A stretch of 49,869 bases of DNA from Roseovarius albus (GCF_900172335.1 NZ_FWFX01000020.1:1-49869), one strand, 5' to 3'. Positions 35,288-44,706 are shown, counted from the stretch's first letter. Translations and numbers: made by a program. The notes: generated by a model from the sequence alone, not told the origin.

Positions 35288-35800
35288 ATGCAAAGACCTT
35301 TCCTTCTTTTGATCATCGGGGGGCTCTTGGGATTGGGGCTGGGGCTTCTCATAGCGCCTCCAGGCCATGTTCATCCCGAAGCTCATGACCATAGCAATCC
35401 AGCACATCATTCCGACGGGCAAGCACATGATGCAATGGATCATTCGGACATGGACCATGACGCGATGCATGACAAACTGACCGAGGCTTCGGCGCCCTAT
35501 CCCCGCCTTACGCTGTCCCTGTATCCAGATGGCAATAACAGCCGAAATCTGCAGATCCAGGTCGAAGATTTCACCTTTGATGCGCGGACCGTTAACAGTG
35601 CACATACTCCCGGTGCCGGACATGCGCATATCTATGTGAATGACGTCAAGCTGGCCCGGACCTATGGGGAATGGTTCCATATCACTGGCTTGAGCGTAGG
35701 CACCCACGACATCCGGGTCACGCTCAACGCCAACGACCACAGCCAACTCGCCATTGATGGCACACCGATTGAGGCCACTACCACCGTGGTGATCGAATGA
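35288..35800 (+). CDS. His-rich, membrane-anchored envelope protein (putative metal-binding)
   Basis: A 170-residue protein. Residues 4-23 are a Gly/Leu-rich transmembrane or signal segment. Residues 27-63 are dominated by His, Asp and Met (HVHPEAHDHSN, AMDHSDMDHDAMHD), a likely flexible metal-binding stretch. The C-terminal beta-rich domain has GHAHIYVNDVKLAR and LNANDHSQ, with more potential metal histidines. I do not recognise a named family; similar architecture occurs in copper or zinc periplasmic proteins. It lies 46 bp upstream of cobW, itself His-rich, so a shared metal-handling role is inferred. Confidence 0.68.
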   Translation: MQRPFLLLIIGGLLGLGLGLLIAPPGHVHPEAHDHSNPAHHSDGQAHDAMDHSDMDHDAMHDKLTEASAPYPRLTLSLYPDGNNSRNLQIQVEDFTFDARTVNSAHTPGAGHAHIYVNDVKLARTYGEWFHITGLSVGTHDIRVTLNANDHSQLAIDGTPIEATTTVVIE

Positions 35801-35846
35801 ACAATTTGACCGTTGCAACCAACGGTGCTCGCAAGGAGAAGAATTA

Positions 35847-36944
35847 ATGCCTGCCAAAATTCCTGCCACCGTTGTCACCGGCTTTCTTGGTGCCGGCAAA
35901 ACGACACTAATCCGTCATATGCTGGAAAATGCCAATGGCAAACGCATTGCCCTGATCATCAATGAATTTGGCGATCTGGGTGTTGATGGCGGCATCCTCA
36001 AAGGCTGCGGCATCGAAGGCTGTGCCGAGGATGACGTGATGGAGCTTTCCAACGGCTGCATCTGCTGCACCGTGGCCGAAGATTTCGTGCCGACCATGGA
36101 AAAGTTGCTGGACCGCAAAGACGCGCCAGATCACATTGTGATCGAAACCTCAGGTCTGGCGCTGCCCCAGCCATTGGTACGCGCCTTCAACTGGCCCGAG
36201 ATTTCCACGCGTGTAACTGTTGACGGTGTTGTCACCGTGGTTGATGGCAAAGCTGTTTCTGAAGGTCGTTTTGCCCATGACGTCGCTGCTGTTGACGCAC
36301 AGCGTCAGCAAGATGAGAACCTTGATCACGAAACGCCACTGTCCGAGCTGTTCGAGGATCAGATCGCCTGCGCCGACATGATCGTTGTGAATAAATCTGA
36401 CCTGCTGGGCGCGGAAGAATCCGAGGCGCTGGCTGGCAAGTTACGCGGTGAGAGCCGAGACGGCGTGCAGGTGGTCAAGGCCACCATGGGCGCACTGCCC
36501 ATCGACGTTCTACTGGGTCAGGGCATCGGTGCCGAGGACGATATGGACGCGCGCCACGAGGTGCATCACCATCATCACGACCATGACGATGATCATCACG
36601 ATGACGACCATCATGATGATGACCACGATCATCATCACCACCATCATCACGACCATGATCACGACGCTTTCGAGAGCTTTGTTGTCACCCTTGGTGAGAT
36701 CACCGATGCAGGTGCTTTTGCCGAGCAGGTCGCCGATGTGATCCGCAAAAACGACATCCTGCGCCTCAAAGGCTTTGCTGCAGTTGAAGGCAAGCCTATG
36801 CGCCTGACGTTGCAAGCGGTTGGTCCGCGTGTGGACACCTATTTCGACCGTCCGTTCGGTGCTGACGCGCGCGAAACCCGTTTGGTCGTCATTGGTCAAT
36901 CCGGCCTGAACCGCGCGGCGATTGAGAAAGCACTGGCGGCCTGA
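35847..36944 (+). CDS. cobW: CobW family G3E GTPase with His-rich loop
   Basis: A 365-residue GTPase of the COG0523/G3E family. Walker A GAGKTT lies at about 15-20, the metal-binding CxCC motif at Cys71, Cys73 and Cys74, the NKSD guanine motif in the middle, and the CobW C-terminal domain at the end. Residues about 236-272 are almost only His and Asp (about twenty His). Members insert or deliver Zn, Co, Fe or Ni; CobW is tied to aerobic cobalamin synthesis and was proposed as a cobalt chaperone for CobN. Position upstream of cobN supports that name. It overlaps the acetyltransferase gene by 1 base (TGATG). Confidence 0.93.
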   Translation: MPAKIPATVVTGFLGAGKTTLIRHMLENANGKRIALIINEFGDLGVDGGILKGCGIEGCAEDDVMELSNGCICCTVAEDFVPTMEKLLDRKDAPDHIVIETSGLALPQPLVRAFNWPEISTRVTVDGVVTVVDGKAVSEGRFAHDVAAVDAQRQQDENLDHETPLSELFEDQIACADMIVVNKSDLLGAEESEALAGKLRGESRDGVQVVKATMGALPIDVLLGQGIGAEDDMDARHEVHHHHHDHDDDHHDDDHHDDDHDHHHHHHHDHDHDAFESFVVTLGEITDAGAFAEQVADVIRKNDILRLKGFAAVEGKPMRLTLQAVGPRVDTYFDRPFGADARETRLVVIGQSGLNRAAIEKALAA

Positions 36945-37399
36945 TGTTGGTGATCGAGGCTTCAGATCCGCGCGAAACGGGTGTGAAACAGCTGTTGGAA
37001 TCCAGCCATGCGCTGATGGCCGAGCTGTTTCCGCCCGAGGAAAACTTTGCGCTCGATATCGAAGACCTCTGCACGCCGGACATCCATTTCTTCACCGCCC
37101 GCGAAGGCGGTGAAATTCTGGGCACCGGCGCGATTGCTGTACGAGAGGGCTACGCCGAGGTGAAATCCATGTTCACCTCGCAGGCTGCGCGTGGCAAAGG
37201 CGTGGCGGCTGCTCTGCTGCGCCAGCTTGAGGATCAGGCCCGTGCCTTGGGCCTGACTGCACTGAAACTGGAAACCGGCGAGGATCTGGCGGCTGCCGTT
37301 CGTCTTTATGAGCGTCACGGATTCACCCGCTGCGGGGCCTTTGGTGACTACCAGCCCAATGCCTCCAGCGTTTTCATGGAAAAACAACTGGACGTTTGA
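36944..37399 (+). CDS. GNAT family N-acetyltransferase
   Basis: A 151-residue single GNAT domain. The acetyl-CoA binding motif A is SQAARGKGVAAALL (Q/RxxGxG/A as ARGKGV), and AVRLYERHGFTRCG is the usual motif B segment. The substrate is unknown. It begins within the cobW stop codon and cobN follows after 55 bp, so it is inside the cobW-cobN operon; whether it acts on cobalamin, a tRNA or another substrate is not visible. Confidence 0.88.
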   Translation: MLVIEASDPRETGVKQLLESSHALMAELFPPEENFALDIEDLCTPDIHFFTAREGGEILGTGAIAVREGYAEVKSMFTSQAARGKGVAAALLRQLEDQARALGLTALKLETGEDLAAAVRLYERHGFTRCGAFGDYQPNASSVFMEKQLDV

Positions 37400-37454
37400 A
37401 GCGCCGGATGCTTCATCGTCCCGACACGACACTTGACCCAAAGGGCTGCCCCTG

Positions 37455-40400
37455 ATGCACTTGCTTGCTGCCACCCCCGGATCCATCGATGATGGCAAAG
37501 AACCCGTTGATCTGGCCCAGAGCCCGGCAGAAGTGGTGTTTGTCTCGGCCGCAGATACGGAGCTGGCAGGGCTGAGTGCCGCGCGCACGGAAATGGAGTT
37601 CGCACCGACCCTGCGTTTGGCCAATATGATGCATTTGGTTCATCCGATGTCGGTCGATCTGCACCTTGATAACTGTGTCACCAAATCCAAACTGGTGATC
37701 GCCCGTGTGCTGGGCGGCGTGGGCTATTGGAAATATGGGGCCGAGCAATATGCCGCGCGTTGCTGTGAGGCGGGCGTACCGCTGGCGCTGCTGCCCGGCG
37801 ATGACAAGCCAGACCCGGAGCTGCGTGATCTGTCGACGGTCTCGTCCGAAGATTACGATGCACTCTGGGCCTATATGGTCGAAGGTGGGCCGGAAAATGC
37901 CACCAATTTACTGAACTATGCGCGGGCCATGCTGGACGGGTCCGGAAAACCGATGGCAGCCAGCCCGCTGCTGCGTGCCGGGGTCTATTGGCCCGGCGCA
38001 GGCGTTGCCGACCTGAGCGCCGCGCAAGAAGCATGGATAGAGGGCCAACCGGTGGTGCCCGTCGTGTTCTATCGTGCGCTAGTGCAAGGTGCGGGTCTCA
38101 ACCCAATCAACCGCGTGGTCCGCTCATTGCTGCGCGCCGGATTGAACCCGCTGCCAGTCTTTGTCGCATCTTTGAAAGACCCTGTGTCCACCGCCACGCT
38201 GGAGCAACTATTTACCGCCGCCCCGCCGTCGGTGATTCTGAACTGCACCTCATTTGCAGTTGGGTCCCCCCATGCGGGCGATGTGAACCCCGACAACCCG
38301 CTGACCATGCCAGCCGCGCAAGGCGCACCTGTGTTTCAGGTGGTGCTAGCCGGATCGTCAGAAGAAGCCTGGGCCGAAGGTTTGACCGGCCTTTCAGCTC
38401 GCGATATCGCAATGAATGTCGCCCTGCCCGAGGTTGATGGCCGGGTGCTGTCTCGCGCCATCAGCTTCAAGGGTGAGGCTTACTTTGACGAGGCCACCGA
38501 ATGCCCCATCGCCACCTATCGTGCACAAGGCGACCGGGTGGAGTTTGTTGCCAATCTGGCTGCAAATTGGGCCAAGCTGCGCAGCACCGTAGCAGCTGAG
38601 CGCAAGGTTGCTTTGGTCTTGGCTAACTATCCCAACAAAGATGGCCGCCTGGCCAATGGTGTCGGTCTGGACACTCCCGCTGGAACGGTACACGTTCTAA
38701 ACCTGTTGAAGGGTGATGGCTATCGCGTTGAGAACCTGCCCACCGACAGCGATGCGCTGATGCAGACGATCATGGCAGGGCCAACCAATTGGTTGACAGA
38801 TCGGGCGGAGCGTGAGGGTGGTGAGGTCCTGTCGATCGAAACCTATCAAGAATATTTCAACACCCTGCCATGGGAAATGAAAGAGGCAATGACCACCCGC
38901 TGGGGTGCGCCGGAAGATGACCCATTCTATGACGCGCAGGGCTTTCATCTGTCGATCCTGAATTACGGCAACGCTGTCGTCGGCATCCAGCCCGCGCGTG
39001 GCTATAACATTGATCCGACTGACACCTATCACTCCCCTGATCTTGTGCCCCCGCACAACTATCTGGCCTTCTATTTCTGGCTGCGCCATCGGTTTGGCGC
39101 GCAGGCCATCGTGCACATGGGCAAACATGGAAATCTGGAATGGTTACCGGGCAAGGCGCTGGCGCTGAGCCAGACCTGCTGGCCCGAGGCGATCTTTGGC
39201 CCAACACCGCACATCTATCCCTTCATTGTTAACGATCCGGGCGAAGGAACGCAGGCCAAACGCCGGGCGCAAGCGGTGATCATCGACCACCTGACGCCAC
39301 CCCTGACTCGCGCTGAAACCTATGGACCCCTGCGCGACCTCGAGGCTTTAGTGGACGAATACTACGAGGCGGCGGGTGTTGATCCACGCCGAATCGACCA
39401 CCTGCGCCGAGAGATCCTGTCCTTGTCATCTGTCACTGGATTGGACAAGGACGTCGGCATGTCTGGTGAAGATGAAGATAGCGATCTGGCCAAACTTGAC
39501 GCCTATCTATGCGAGTTGAAAGAAGCTCAAATCCGCGACGGACTGCATATCTTTGGACAATCGCCGGAAGGGGAGCAGGAACGTGATTTAGCCATCGCCC
39601 TGGCGCGCGTGCCACGCGGCGAAGGCCATGAGCGCGATGCCTCCTTCATCCGCGCTTTGGCCGCGGATTGCAACGTGGACATTGATCCGCTCGATTGCGA
39701 TATGGCCGCGCCTTACACCGGGCCACGTCATGCCGAACTTGAAGCACTGGATGCAGGTCCATGGCGCAGCAATGGCGACACAGTTGAGCGGCTGGAACTT
39801 CTGGCGCAACGCCTTCTGCGGGATGGCGGGCGGGGCGTCGTGGCCCCCGGGCCACGCGCGTCCGTCGTCCTGCAGGAAATCAATGAGCGTATTTTACCAA
39901 CCCTGCGCACCTGCGGACCAGACGAAGGAGCGGGGCTCCTCACCGCCCTCAAGGGGCACTTCGTCGCCCCGGCGCCCTCCGGCGCCCCCACCCGCGGACG
40001 TCTGGACACCTTACCAACCGGGCGCAACTTCTACTCGGTCGACAGCCGTGCCGTGCCCACGCCCACCGCCTGGGCTCTGGGTTGGAAGTCAGCCAACCTG
40101 TTGATTGAGAAACACCTACAGACCCACGGCGATTGGCCGCGCACCATGCTGCTAACCGCATGGGGCACCGCAAACATGCGCACCGGCGGTGACGACATTG
40201 CGCAAGCCATGGCGCTGATGGGCGTAAAACCCAAATGGGACAGTGCCAATCGCCGCGTCACCGGGTTCGAAGTGCTGCCCCAAGGTGTGTTGGGCCGCCC
40301 GCGTGTGGACATCACCCTGCGCATATCGGGCTTCTTCCGCGATGCCTTCCCGCAGCTCATTGCCCTCTTTGACAGCGCGGCCCGTGCGGTTCAGGCACTG

Positions 40401-41165
40401 GATGAACCCGATGACCTGAACCCAGCTGCTGCCCGAACACGTGCTGGCGAAGCACAGCCACGCGTCTATGGCTCAAAACCCGGGGCATATGGCGCCGGCC
40501 TGCAGGCAATGATCGATGAGCGCCTCTGGGCTGACAAGGCCGTCCTGGCTGAGGCTTACCTGACCTGGGGCAGCTATGCTTATGGTGCCAAGGATGAAGG
40601 CACCGCAGATCGCAAAGGGTTCGAGACCCGCCTCCGCCAGACAGAGGCCATTGTGCAGAACCAGGACAACCGCGAACACGACCTGCTCGACAGTGATGAT
40701 TATTACCAGTTCGAAGGCGGGGCTGCCGCTGCTGTCAGCACGCTGCAAGGCAAGGACCGCCCAATATATCACAACGATCATTCCCGCCCCGAGCGGCCCG
40801 TCATCCGCACGTTGGATGATGAGATTGGCCGCGTTGTCCGCTCGCGCGTCGTAAATCCCAAATGGATCGATGGAATCAAACGCCACGGCTACAAAGGCGC
40901 GTTCGAGATTGCCGCAACGGTAGACTATCTTTTTGCCTTCGCCGCCACGACAGGAGCCGTTAAAAACCACCACTTCGACATGGTGGAAGCCGCCTTCCTC
41001 GAGGATGAAGACACCCGCGATTTCATCGAGGAACACAATGCCCCTGCCCTGCGTGAAATCGCCGAACGCCTGCAAGAGGCCATCGATCGCGAATTGTGGA
41101 TACCACGCTCAAACTCGGCCCGAACCCGCATTATGGCAGCACGTCAAGGCACAGAGATTCCTTGA
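37455..41165 (+). CDS. cobN: Cobaltochelatase subunit CobN
   Basis: The large subunit (1236 residues) of the aerobic ATP-dependent cobaltochelatase CobNST that inserts cobalt into hydrogenobyrinic acid a,c-diamide. CobN/Mg-chelatase motifs are visible: LGVGYWKYGAE-like LGGVGYWKYG near 90, GKHGNLEWLPGKALALS with QTCWPE near 555-575, and NFYSVDSRAVPTPTAW near 860. cobS and cobT are not in the window. Its place after cobW fits the aerobic pathway. It starts MHLLAATPGSIDDGKEPVDL, a usual CobN start. Confidence 0.96.
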   Translation: MHLLAATPGSIDDGKEPVDLAQSPAEVVFVSAADTELAGLSAARTEMEFAPTLRLANMMHLVHPMSVDLHLDNCVTKSKLVIARVLGGVGYWKYGAEQYAARCCEAGVPLALLPGDDKPDPELRDLSTVSSEDYDALWAYMVEGGPENATNLLNYARAMLDGSGKPMAASPLLRAGVYWPGAGVADLSAAQEAWIEGQPVVPVVFYRALVQGAGLNPINRVVRSLLRAGLNPLPVFVASLKDPVSTATLEQLFTAAPPSVILNCTSFAVGSPHAGDVNPDNPLTMPAAQGAPVFQVVLAGSSEEAWAEGLTGLSARDIAMNVALPEVDGRVLSRAISFKGEAYFDEATECPIATYRAQGDRVEFVANLAANWAKLRSTVAAERKVALVLANYPNKDGRLANGVGLDTPAGTVHVLNLLKGDGYRVENLPTDSDALMQTIMAGPTNWLTDRAEREGGEVLSIETYQEYFNTLPWEMKEAMTTRWGAPEDDPFYDAQGFHLSILNYGNAVVGIQPARGYNIDPTDTYHSPDLVPPHNYLAFYFWLRHRFGAQAIVHMGKHGNLEWLPGKALALSQTCWPEAIFGPTPHIYPFIVNDPGEGTQAKRRAQAVIIDHLTPPLTRAETYGPLRDLEALVDEYYEAAGVDPRRIDHLRREILSLSSVTGLDKDVGMSGEDEDSDLAKLDAYLCELKEAQIRDGLHIFGQSPEGEQERDLAIALARVPRGEGHERDASFIRALAADCNVDIDPLDCDMAAPYTGPRHAELEALDAGPWRSNGDTVERLELLAQRLLRDGGRGVVAPGPRASVVLQEINERILPTLRTCGPDEGAGLLTALKGHFVAPAPSGAPTRGRLDTLPTGRNFYSVDSRAVPTPTAWALGWKSANLLIEKHLQTHGDWPRTMLLTAWGTANMRTGGDDIAQAMALMGVKPKWDSANRRVTGFEVLPQGVLGRPRVDITLRISGFFRDAFPQLIALFDSAARAVQALDEPDDLNPAAARTRAGEAQPRVYGSKPGAYGAGLQAMIDERLWADKAVLAEAYLTWGSYAYGAKDEGTADRKGFETRLRQTEAIVQNQDNREHDLLDSDDYYQFEGGAAAAVSTLQGKDRPIYHNDHSRPERPVIRTLDDEIGRVVRSRVVNPKWIDGIKRHGYKGAFEIAATVDYLFAFAATTGAVKNHHFDMVEAAFLEDEDTRDFIEEHNAPALREIAERLQEAIDRELWIPRSNSARTRIMAARQGTEIP

Positions 41166-41224
41166 CAGGCTGCTCCCCCTCATGCGCAAAATAGGCTGAG
41201 TTAATCTGATCCCGAGGGTCCGCC

Positions 41225-41710
41225 ATGACCTTGCGCAGATACACACGGCACGACGATTTCCACGCCTTGCATATGCTCTTGCACCAGGCCTTTGCTCATA
41301 TGGAGGGACGAATTGATCCACCTTCATCAATGACTAGGCTGACACCAGATGGCCTCCGTGGCATGGCAGATGAATGTGAAATTTGGGTTTTAGAACAACG
41401 AGATCAACCCATTGCCTGCATGATCCTGACACCCGAAGACGGCAACCTCTATCTGGGCAAATTGGCCGTCTCTCACCCACATCGCGCCCAGGGTCATGCC
41501 CGGGACCTAATCCATCATGCCGAAGACCGTTGTCGCGCACTCCGCCTCGCGGGCCTGACGCTGGAAACACGGATTGAACTGACAGAGAATCACTCCGCCT
41601 TTTCCTCTCTGGGGTTCAGAACCATCGGCTCAACCGCGCATCCCGGTTATGATCACCCCACCAGCCTGACCATGTTCAAACCTGTTACCACGCAAGAGCT
41701 CCACTCATGA
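41225..41710 (+). CDS. GNAT family N-acetyltransferase
   Basis: A 161-residue GNAT domain. LYLGKLAVSHPHRAQGHARDLI carries the acetyl-CoA loop (HRAQGHA), and the end (ENHSAFSSLGFRTIG) is the usual motif B. No substrate can be assigned. It follows cobN by 60 bp and overlaps the GFA gene by 4 bp. It is a different subgroup from the acetyltransferase between cobW and cobN. Confidence 0.85.
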   Translation: MTLRRYTRHDDFHALHMLLHQAFAHMEGRIDPPSSMTRLTPDGLRGMADECEIWVLEQRDQPIACMILTPEDGNLYLGKLAVSHPHRAQGHARDLIHHAEDRCRALRLAGLTLETRIELTENHSAFSSLGFRTIGSTAHPGYDHPTSLTMFKPVTTQELHS

Positions 41711-42141
41711 CAACCAAAGGCCGCTGCCTATGCGGTGCAGTTTCCTTTGCCTTCGATGGCGCCCCAAGCTGGACCTGCTATTGTCATTGCGAAAGCTGCC
41801 GCCGCAATTGCTCAGCGCCGGTCACCGCCTATCTGGGTGTTGAGCGCACTCAGTTCCGATGGAGTAGCGCGCCACCCACCATCTATGAAAGCAGCCCCGG
41901 CACACGACGTTTGTTTTGCAGTACCTGCGGCACCCCCATGGCGTTCGAGGCAGAGCGCTACCCTGACGAAGTCCACCTGTACATCGCATCGCTGGAAGAT
42001 CCCGCTGCAGTTCACCCCACCAAACACGTACATTTTGAAGAACACCTGCCGTGGATGGATATCCACGATACCCTACCGCGCTCTGCAGGATCGAACGCCC
42101 CCCATCAAGAGAAGCACAAAAACCACGAAAACCAGGATTGA
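41707..42141 (+). CDS. GFA family zinc protein (glutathione-dependent formaldehyde-activating-like)
   Basis: A 144-residue Mss4-like fold protein. Zinc ligands are visible: Cys7/Cys9 (GRCLCGAV), Cys26/Cys28/Cys31 (CHCESC) and Cys71/Cys74 (CSTCGTP). GFA was named for glutathione adduct formation with formaldehyde, but most members have unproven function. It is the last gene of the cobN-downstream group, about 70 bp before tRNA-Thr. Confidence 0.9.
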   Translation: MTTKGRCLCGAVSFAFDGAPSWTCYCHCESCRRNCSAPVTAYLGVERTQFRWSSAPPTIYESSPGTRRLFCSTCGTPMAFEAERYPDEVHLYIASLEDPAAVHPTKHVHFEEHLPWMDIHDTLPRSAGSNAPHQEKHKNHENQD

Positions 42142-42211
42142 CGTGCGCTTAAATTCGGCTAAAACAGCGCCAGATTATCCGAAGGGCTAAGCTAACCAGT
42201 CAGACAATCTC

Positions 42212-42287
42212 GCCCCTATAGCTCAGCTGGTAGAGCAACTGATTTGTAATCAGTAGGTCCGCGGTTCGAGTCCGTGTGGGGGCACCA
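42212..42287 (+). tRNA. tRNA-Thr (anticodon TGT)
   Basis: A 76-nt cloverleaf. The acceptor 5' GCCCCTA pairs with TGGGGGC (one G-U), then discriminator A and an encoded CCA. The D-arm has TAGCTCAGCTGGTAGAG, the anticodon stem ACTGA/TCAGT surrounds TTTGTAA (anticodon TGT, reading ACA and other Thr codons), and the T-arm has GTTCGAGTC. No integrase or att-like repeat was seen next to it. Confidence 0.98.
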
Positions 42288-42489
42288 TTTATATCAATAA
42301 TAACAGAAACTTAACTGACATAGTTACCGTGCAGTTTTCAAAGGCATTTCTGTGCTGCAAGCAATGCAAGCGCACCTCGAACAAAAAATCAAACATTGGC
42401 GACATTGAGTATGACGCTATGAGAAACCGAGTCGGCAGAATGCCAAATGTCGCTTTGCGAACCAGCTGGGTTCCGCCCGTTCGGTATTC

Positions 42490-42510
42490 AATCGCTCCCC
42501 CGGAGCGATT
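42490..42510. other. Perfect hairpin just after the TIGR02466-type oxygenase gene
   Basis: AATCGCTCC-CCC-GGAGCGATT is a 9-bp perfect inverted repeat with a 3-nt loop, 20 bp beyond the minus-strand stop. No T-run follows on either strand, so it is a weak terminator candidate or an mRNA 3' stabiliser. Confidence 0.5.
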
Positions 42511-42530
42511 GCCGTTACACGGACCAGACC

Positions 42531-43151
42531 TCACTCCCAGCGATAGTTGAAGCTGACGCTGATGCGGTCGTCTTCGGACATGTTCATCGGGACCTCGTGG
42601 CGCAGCCAGCTTTCCCAGAGTAGCACATCGCCCACATTGGGCTTTACGTAGATGAAGCTTTGCAATTCGCGACGGGCGCTTTTCTGACGCACCGGCGCGG
42701 CCATCATCATGGCAGAACGTGGATCTTCCAGTTTGAGCGCGCTGGTGTCTGCGGGCATAGACACGTAGGTGGTGCCGCTGATCACGGAATGCGGATGGAT
42801 GTGCGAGGCATGCATACCGCCCTCGGGCAGGATGTTGATCCACAGGTCCTCAAGCGTGAGCGTGCGGCCATCGAGGTCAAACTGCAGATCCTCGGCAAAG
42901 GCCGCGACATGGGCATCCAAGGAGGCCACCAGATCAGCAAAGATCGGAAACCGCCACGGCAGATCGGTCAGCGAGGCGTAAGAGGTGTAACCGGGATAGG
43001 CGTTGGCCTCGCACCAGTCCTGTCCTGCCTCGTCATCCTCGGCAATGGAATAGCACGACACCTCCATCTCTTGCGGATCAATGGGTGCGCCATGTTCTGA
43101 CAGGGCAGCGCGGTACAGGCGGGTGGCGAAGAGCGATTCAATCTGTGACAT
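42531..43151 (-). CDS. TIGR02466-type putative 2OG-Fe(II) oxygenase
   Basis: From the ATG at 43151 the protein has 206 residues, starting MSQIESLFATRLYRAAL; the longer upstream frame is composition-poor and rejected. It matches the TIGR02466 pattern: LEDLWINILPEGGMHASHIHPHS with iron-binding His residues, SGTTYVSMP, FVYVKPNVGDVLLWESWLRHEVP-type sequence with the distal His, and a final RISVSFNYRW with the 2-oxoglutarate Arg. Substrate unknown; the family is common in marine bacteria. It lies downstream of the small membrane ORF on the same strand. Confidence 0.83.
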   Translation of the reverse strand: MSQIESLFATRLYRAALSEHGAPIDPQEMEVSCYSIAEDDEAGQDWCEANAYPGYTSYASLTDLPWRFPIFADLVASLDAHVAAFAEDLQFDLDGRTLTLEDLWINILPEGGMHASHIHPHSVISGTTYVSMPADTSALKLEDPRSAMMMAAPVRQKSARRELQSFIYVKPNVGDVLLWESWLRHEVPMNMSEDDRISVSFNYRWE

Positions 43152-43206
43152 GAGGGCGTATTTACATGGGTGTCGCCTGCATTGCGAGAGGCTACAGAGC
43201 GGTAAA

Positions 43207-43443
43207 TCAAAGTGTTCCCGAAGTTTCCATCCGTTCATAACAAACCAAGTTATAATACATCTCCCAAGAGACATATTCGCCAAGCAGAGCGATTATGATC
43301 ACAGCCACAACAAGTGCTAAAGCCAGCCATCCGGGTAGTATTGCCCTGAAGCGCCACAACGCCCAAAGAGCAATCGCCCATAGCGACAGCCAGACGACAT
43401 CTTCCCAATAAAACCAGCCCCACAAGCATTCCTCAAAGGTCAT
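43207..43443 (-). CDS. Small hypothetical membrane protein
   Basis: A 78-residue frame from the ATG at 43443 (a GTG at 43455 would add four residues). It predicts two transmembrane segments: VVWLSLWAIALWALW and GWLALALVVAVIIIALLGEY, with short Trp-rich and charged ends. I do not recognise a family. It is downstream of the rplP terminator and 56 bp upstream of the oxygenase gene. No strong ribosome site is present, so the call rests on the membrane-protein-like composition. Confidence 0.42.
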   Translation of the reverse strand: MTFEECLWGWFYWEDVVWLSLWAIALWALWRFRAILPGWLALALVVAVIIIALLGEYVSWEMYYNLVCYERMETSGTL

Positions 43444-43490
43444 ATTTTCCCACACATGAGGCTCGACGGTAAAGGTCCGTCCACAAAGAA

Positions 43491-43520
43491 TAACCCCCGC
43501 CGGTTTCCCGACGGGGGCTT
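43491..43520 (-). terminator. Terminator after rplP
   Basis: Read on the minus strand, a GC-rich stem of 10 positions with one mismatch (CCCCCG/CGGGGG plus CGG/CCG) is followed by a T-rich TTATTCTTT. It lies about 40 bp after the rplP stop and closes the rplB-rplP unit before any rpmC-rpsQ genes. Confidence 0.75.
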
Positions 43521-43531
43521 AATTTCCGTAG

Positions 43532-43550
43532 GGTGGGCAGTTTGCCCACC
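43532..43550. repeat. GGTGGGCA inverted repeat next to rplP
   Basis: GGTGGGCA-GTT-TGCCCACC is a perfect 8-bp inverted repeat 6 bp after the rplP stop, preceded by GTAGG. It may be an mRNA 3' hairpin or a REP-like dispersed element; similar GTAGGGTGGGC hairpins are known in many genomes, from memory. Confidence 0.6.
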
Positions 43551-43556
43551 ATCCGC

Positions 43557-43970
43557 TTACCAGTCTTCGCGCACGACGACGCGGGTTTTCACCGGCAGTT
43601 TCATCGCGGCAAGGCGCAGGGCTTCCATGGCAATACCTTCAGCAACGCCGTCGATTTCAAACATGATACGGCCTGGTTTGACCTTGCATGCCCAATAATC
43701 AACAGAACCTTTACCTTTACCCATCCGAACTTCGGTTGGCTTCGAGGTGACAGGTACGTCTGGGAAGATACGGATCCAGACACGGCCTTGACGTTTCATG
43801 TGGCGTGTCATGGCACGACGCGCAGCCTCGATCTGACGCGCTGTGACACGCTCAGGCTGAGTTGCTTTCAGGCCATAAGTCCCGAAGTTCAGGTCAGATC
43901 CGCCTTTGGCCAGACCGTGAATACGGCCCTTATGCTGCTTGCGGAATTTTGTACGCTTTGGTTGAAGCAT
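43557..43970 (-). CDS. rplP: 50S ribosomal protein L16
   Basis: 137 residues, normal length, starting [16 protein letters not shown] and including [25 protein letters not shown] near the tRNA-contacting region. L16 helps form the A-site of the 50S subunit. It follows rpsC by 13 bp. In most bacteria rpmC and rpsQ come next; here a terminator, an unrelated small ORF and an oxygenase gene follow, so the S10/spc array is broken after rplP. Confidence 0.99.
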   Translation of the reverse strand: MLQPKRTKFRKQHKGRIHGLAKGGSDLNFGTYGLKATQPERVTARQIEAARRAMTRHMKRQGRVWIRIFPDVPVTSKPTEVRMGKGKGSVDYWACKVKPGRIMFEIDGVAEGIAMEALRLAAMKLPVKTRVVVREDW

Positions 43971-43983
43971 CTTTTATTCCTCC

Positions 43984-44706
43984 TCAGCGACGGCCGCCAG
44001 CGCCACGAGGCGCGGCACCGCGGGGGGCTGGTCCATCCTGAAGCTCTTGGGCTTTACGGTCACGGGCAGCAGGGTCGTGCTCCATGATCTCGCCTTTGAA
44101 GATCCAGACTTTGATGCCGATGATGCCATAGGCAGTTTCGGCTTCGACGTTTGCGTAATCGATGTCCGCACGCAGAGTGTGCAGAGGCACGCGACCTTCG
44201 CGGTACCATTCAGTACGCGCGATTTCCGCACCACCAAGACGACCGGCAACGTTGACACGGATGCCCAGGGCGCCCATGCGCATTGCGTTTTGCACGGCAC
44301 GTTTCATCGCTCGACGGAACGACACACGACGCTCAAGCTGTTGAGCGATGGATTCACCCACCAGTTCAGCGTCCAGCTCGGGCTTGCGCACTTCAACGAT
44401 GTTGAGGTGCAGCTCAGAGTCGGTCATGTTCGCCAGCTTTTTACGCAGGGTTTCGATATCGGCGCCTTTTTTGCCGATGATCACGCCCGGACGTGCTGTG
44501 TGAACGGTGACGCGGCACTTTTTGTGCGGACGTTCAATGATGACACGGCTAACACCGGCCTGCTTGCACTCTTTCTTGATGAAATCACGCATGGCCAGAT
44601 CTTCCAACAGAAGATCACCGTAGTCTTTGGTGTCGGCATACCAGCGGCTGTCCCAGGTGCGGTTGACCTGAAGGCGCATGCCAATCGGATTGACTTTGTT
44701 ACCCAT
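43984..44706 (-). CDS. rpsC: 30S ribosomal protein S3
   Basis: 240 residues. The KH domain shows the GXXG motif in [11 protein letters not shown], and the C-terminal tail is Pro/Gly/Arg-rich ([15 protein letters not shown]). S3 lies at the mRNA entry tunnel. Its start overlaps the rplV stop by 1 base, so expression is coupled in the rplB-rpsS-rplV-rpsC-rplP group. Confidence 0.99.
   Translation of the reverse strand: MGNKVNPIGMRLQVNRTWDSRWYADTKDYGDLLLEDLAMRDFIKKECKQAGVSRVIIERPHKKCRVTVHTARPGVIIGKKGADIETLRKKLANMTDSELHLNIVEVRKPELDAELVGESIAQQLERRVSFRRAMKRAVQNAMRMGALGIRVNVAGRLGGAEIARTEWYREGRVPLHTLRADIDYANVEAETAYGIIGIKVWIFKGEIMEHDPAARDRKAQELQDGPAPRGAAPRGAGGRR

Noticed and set aside
42288..42530. 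Island or prophage attachment downstream of tRNA-Thr
   Set aside because: No duplicated tRNA 3' end and no integrase gene in the following sequence.
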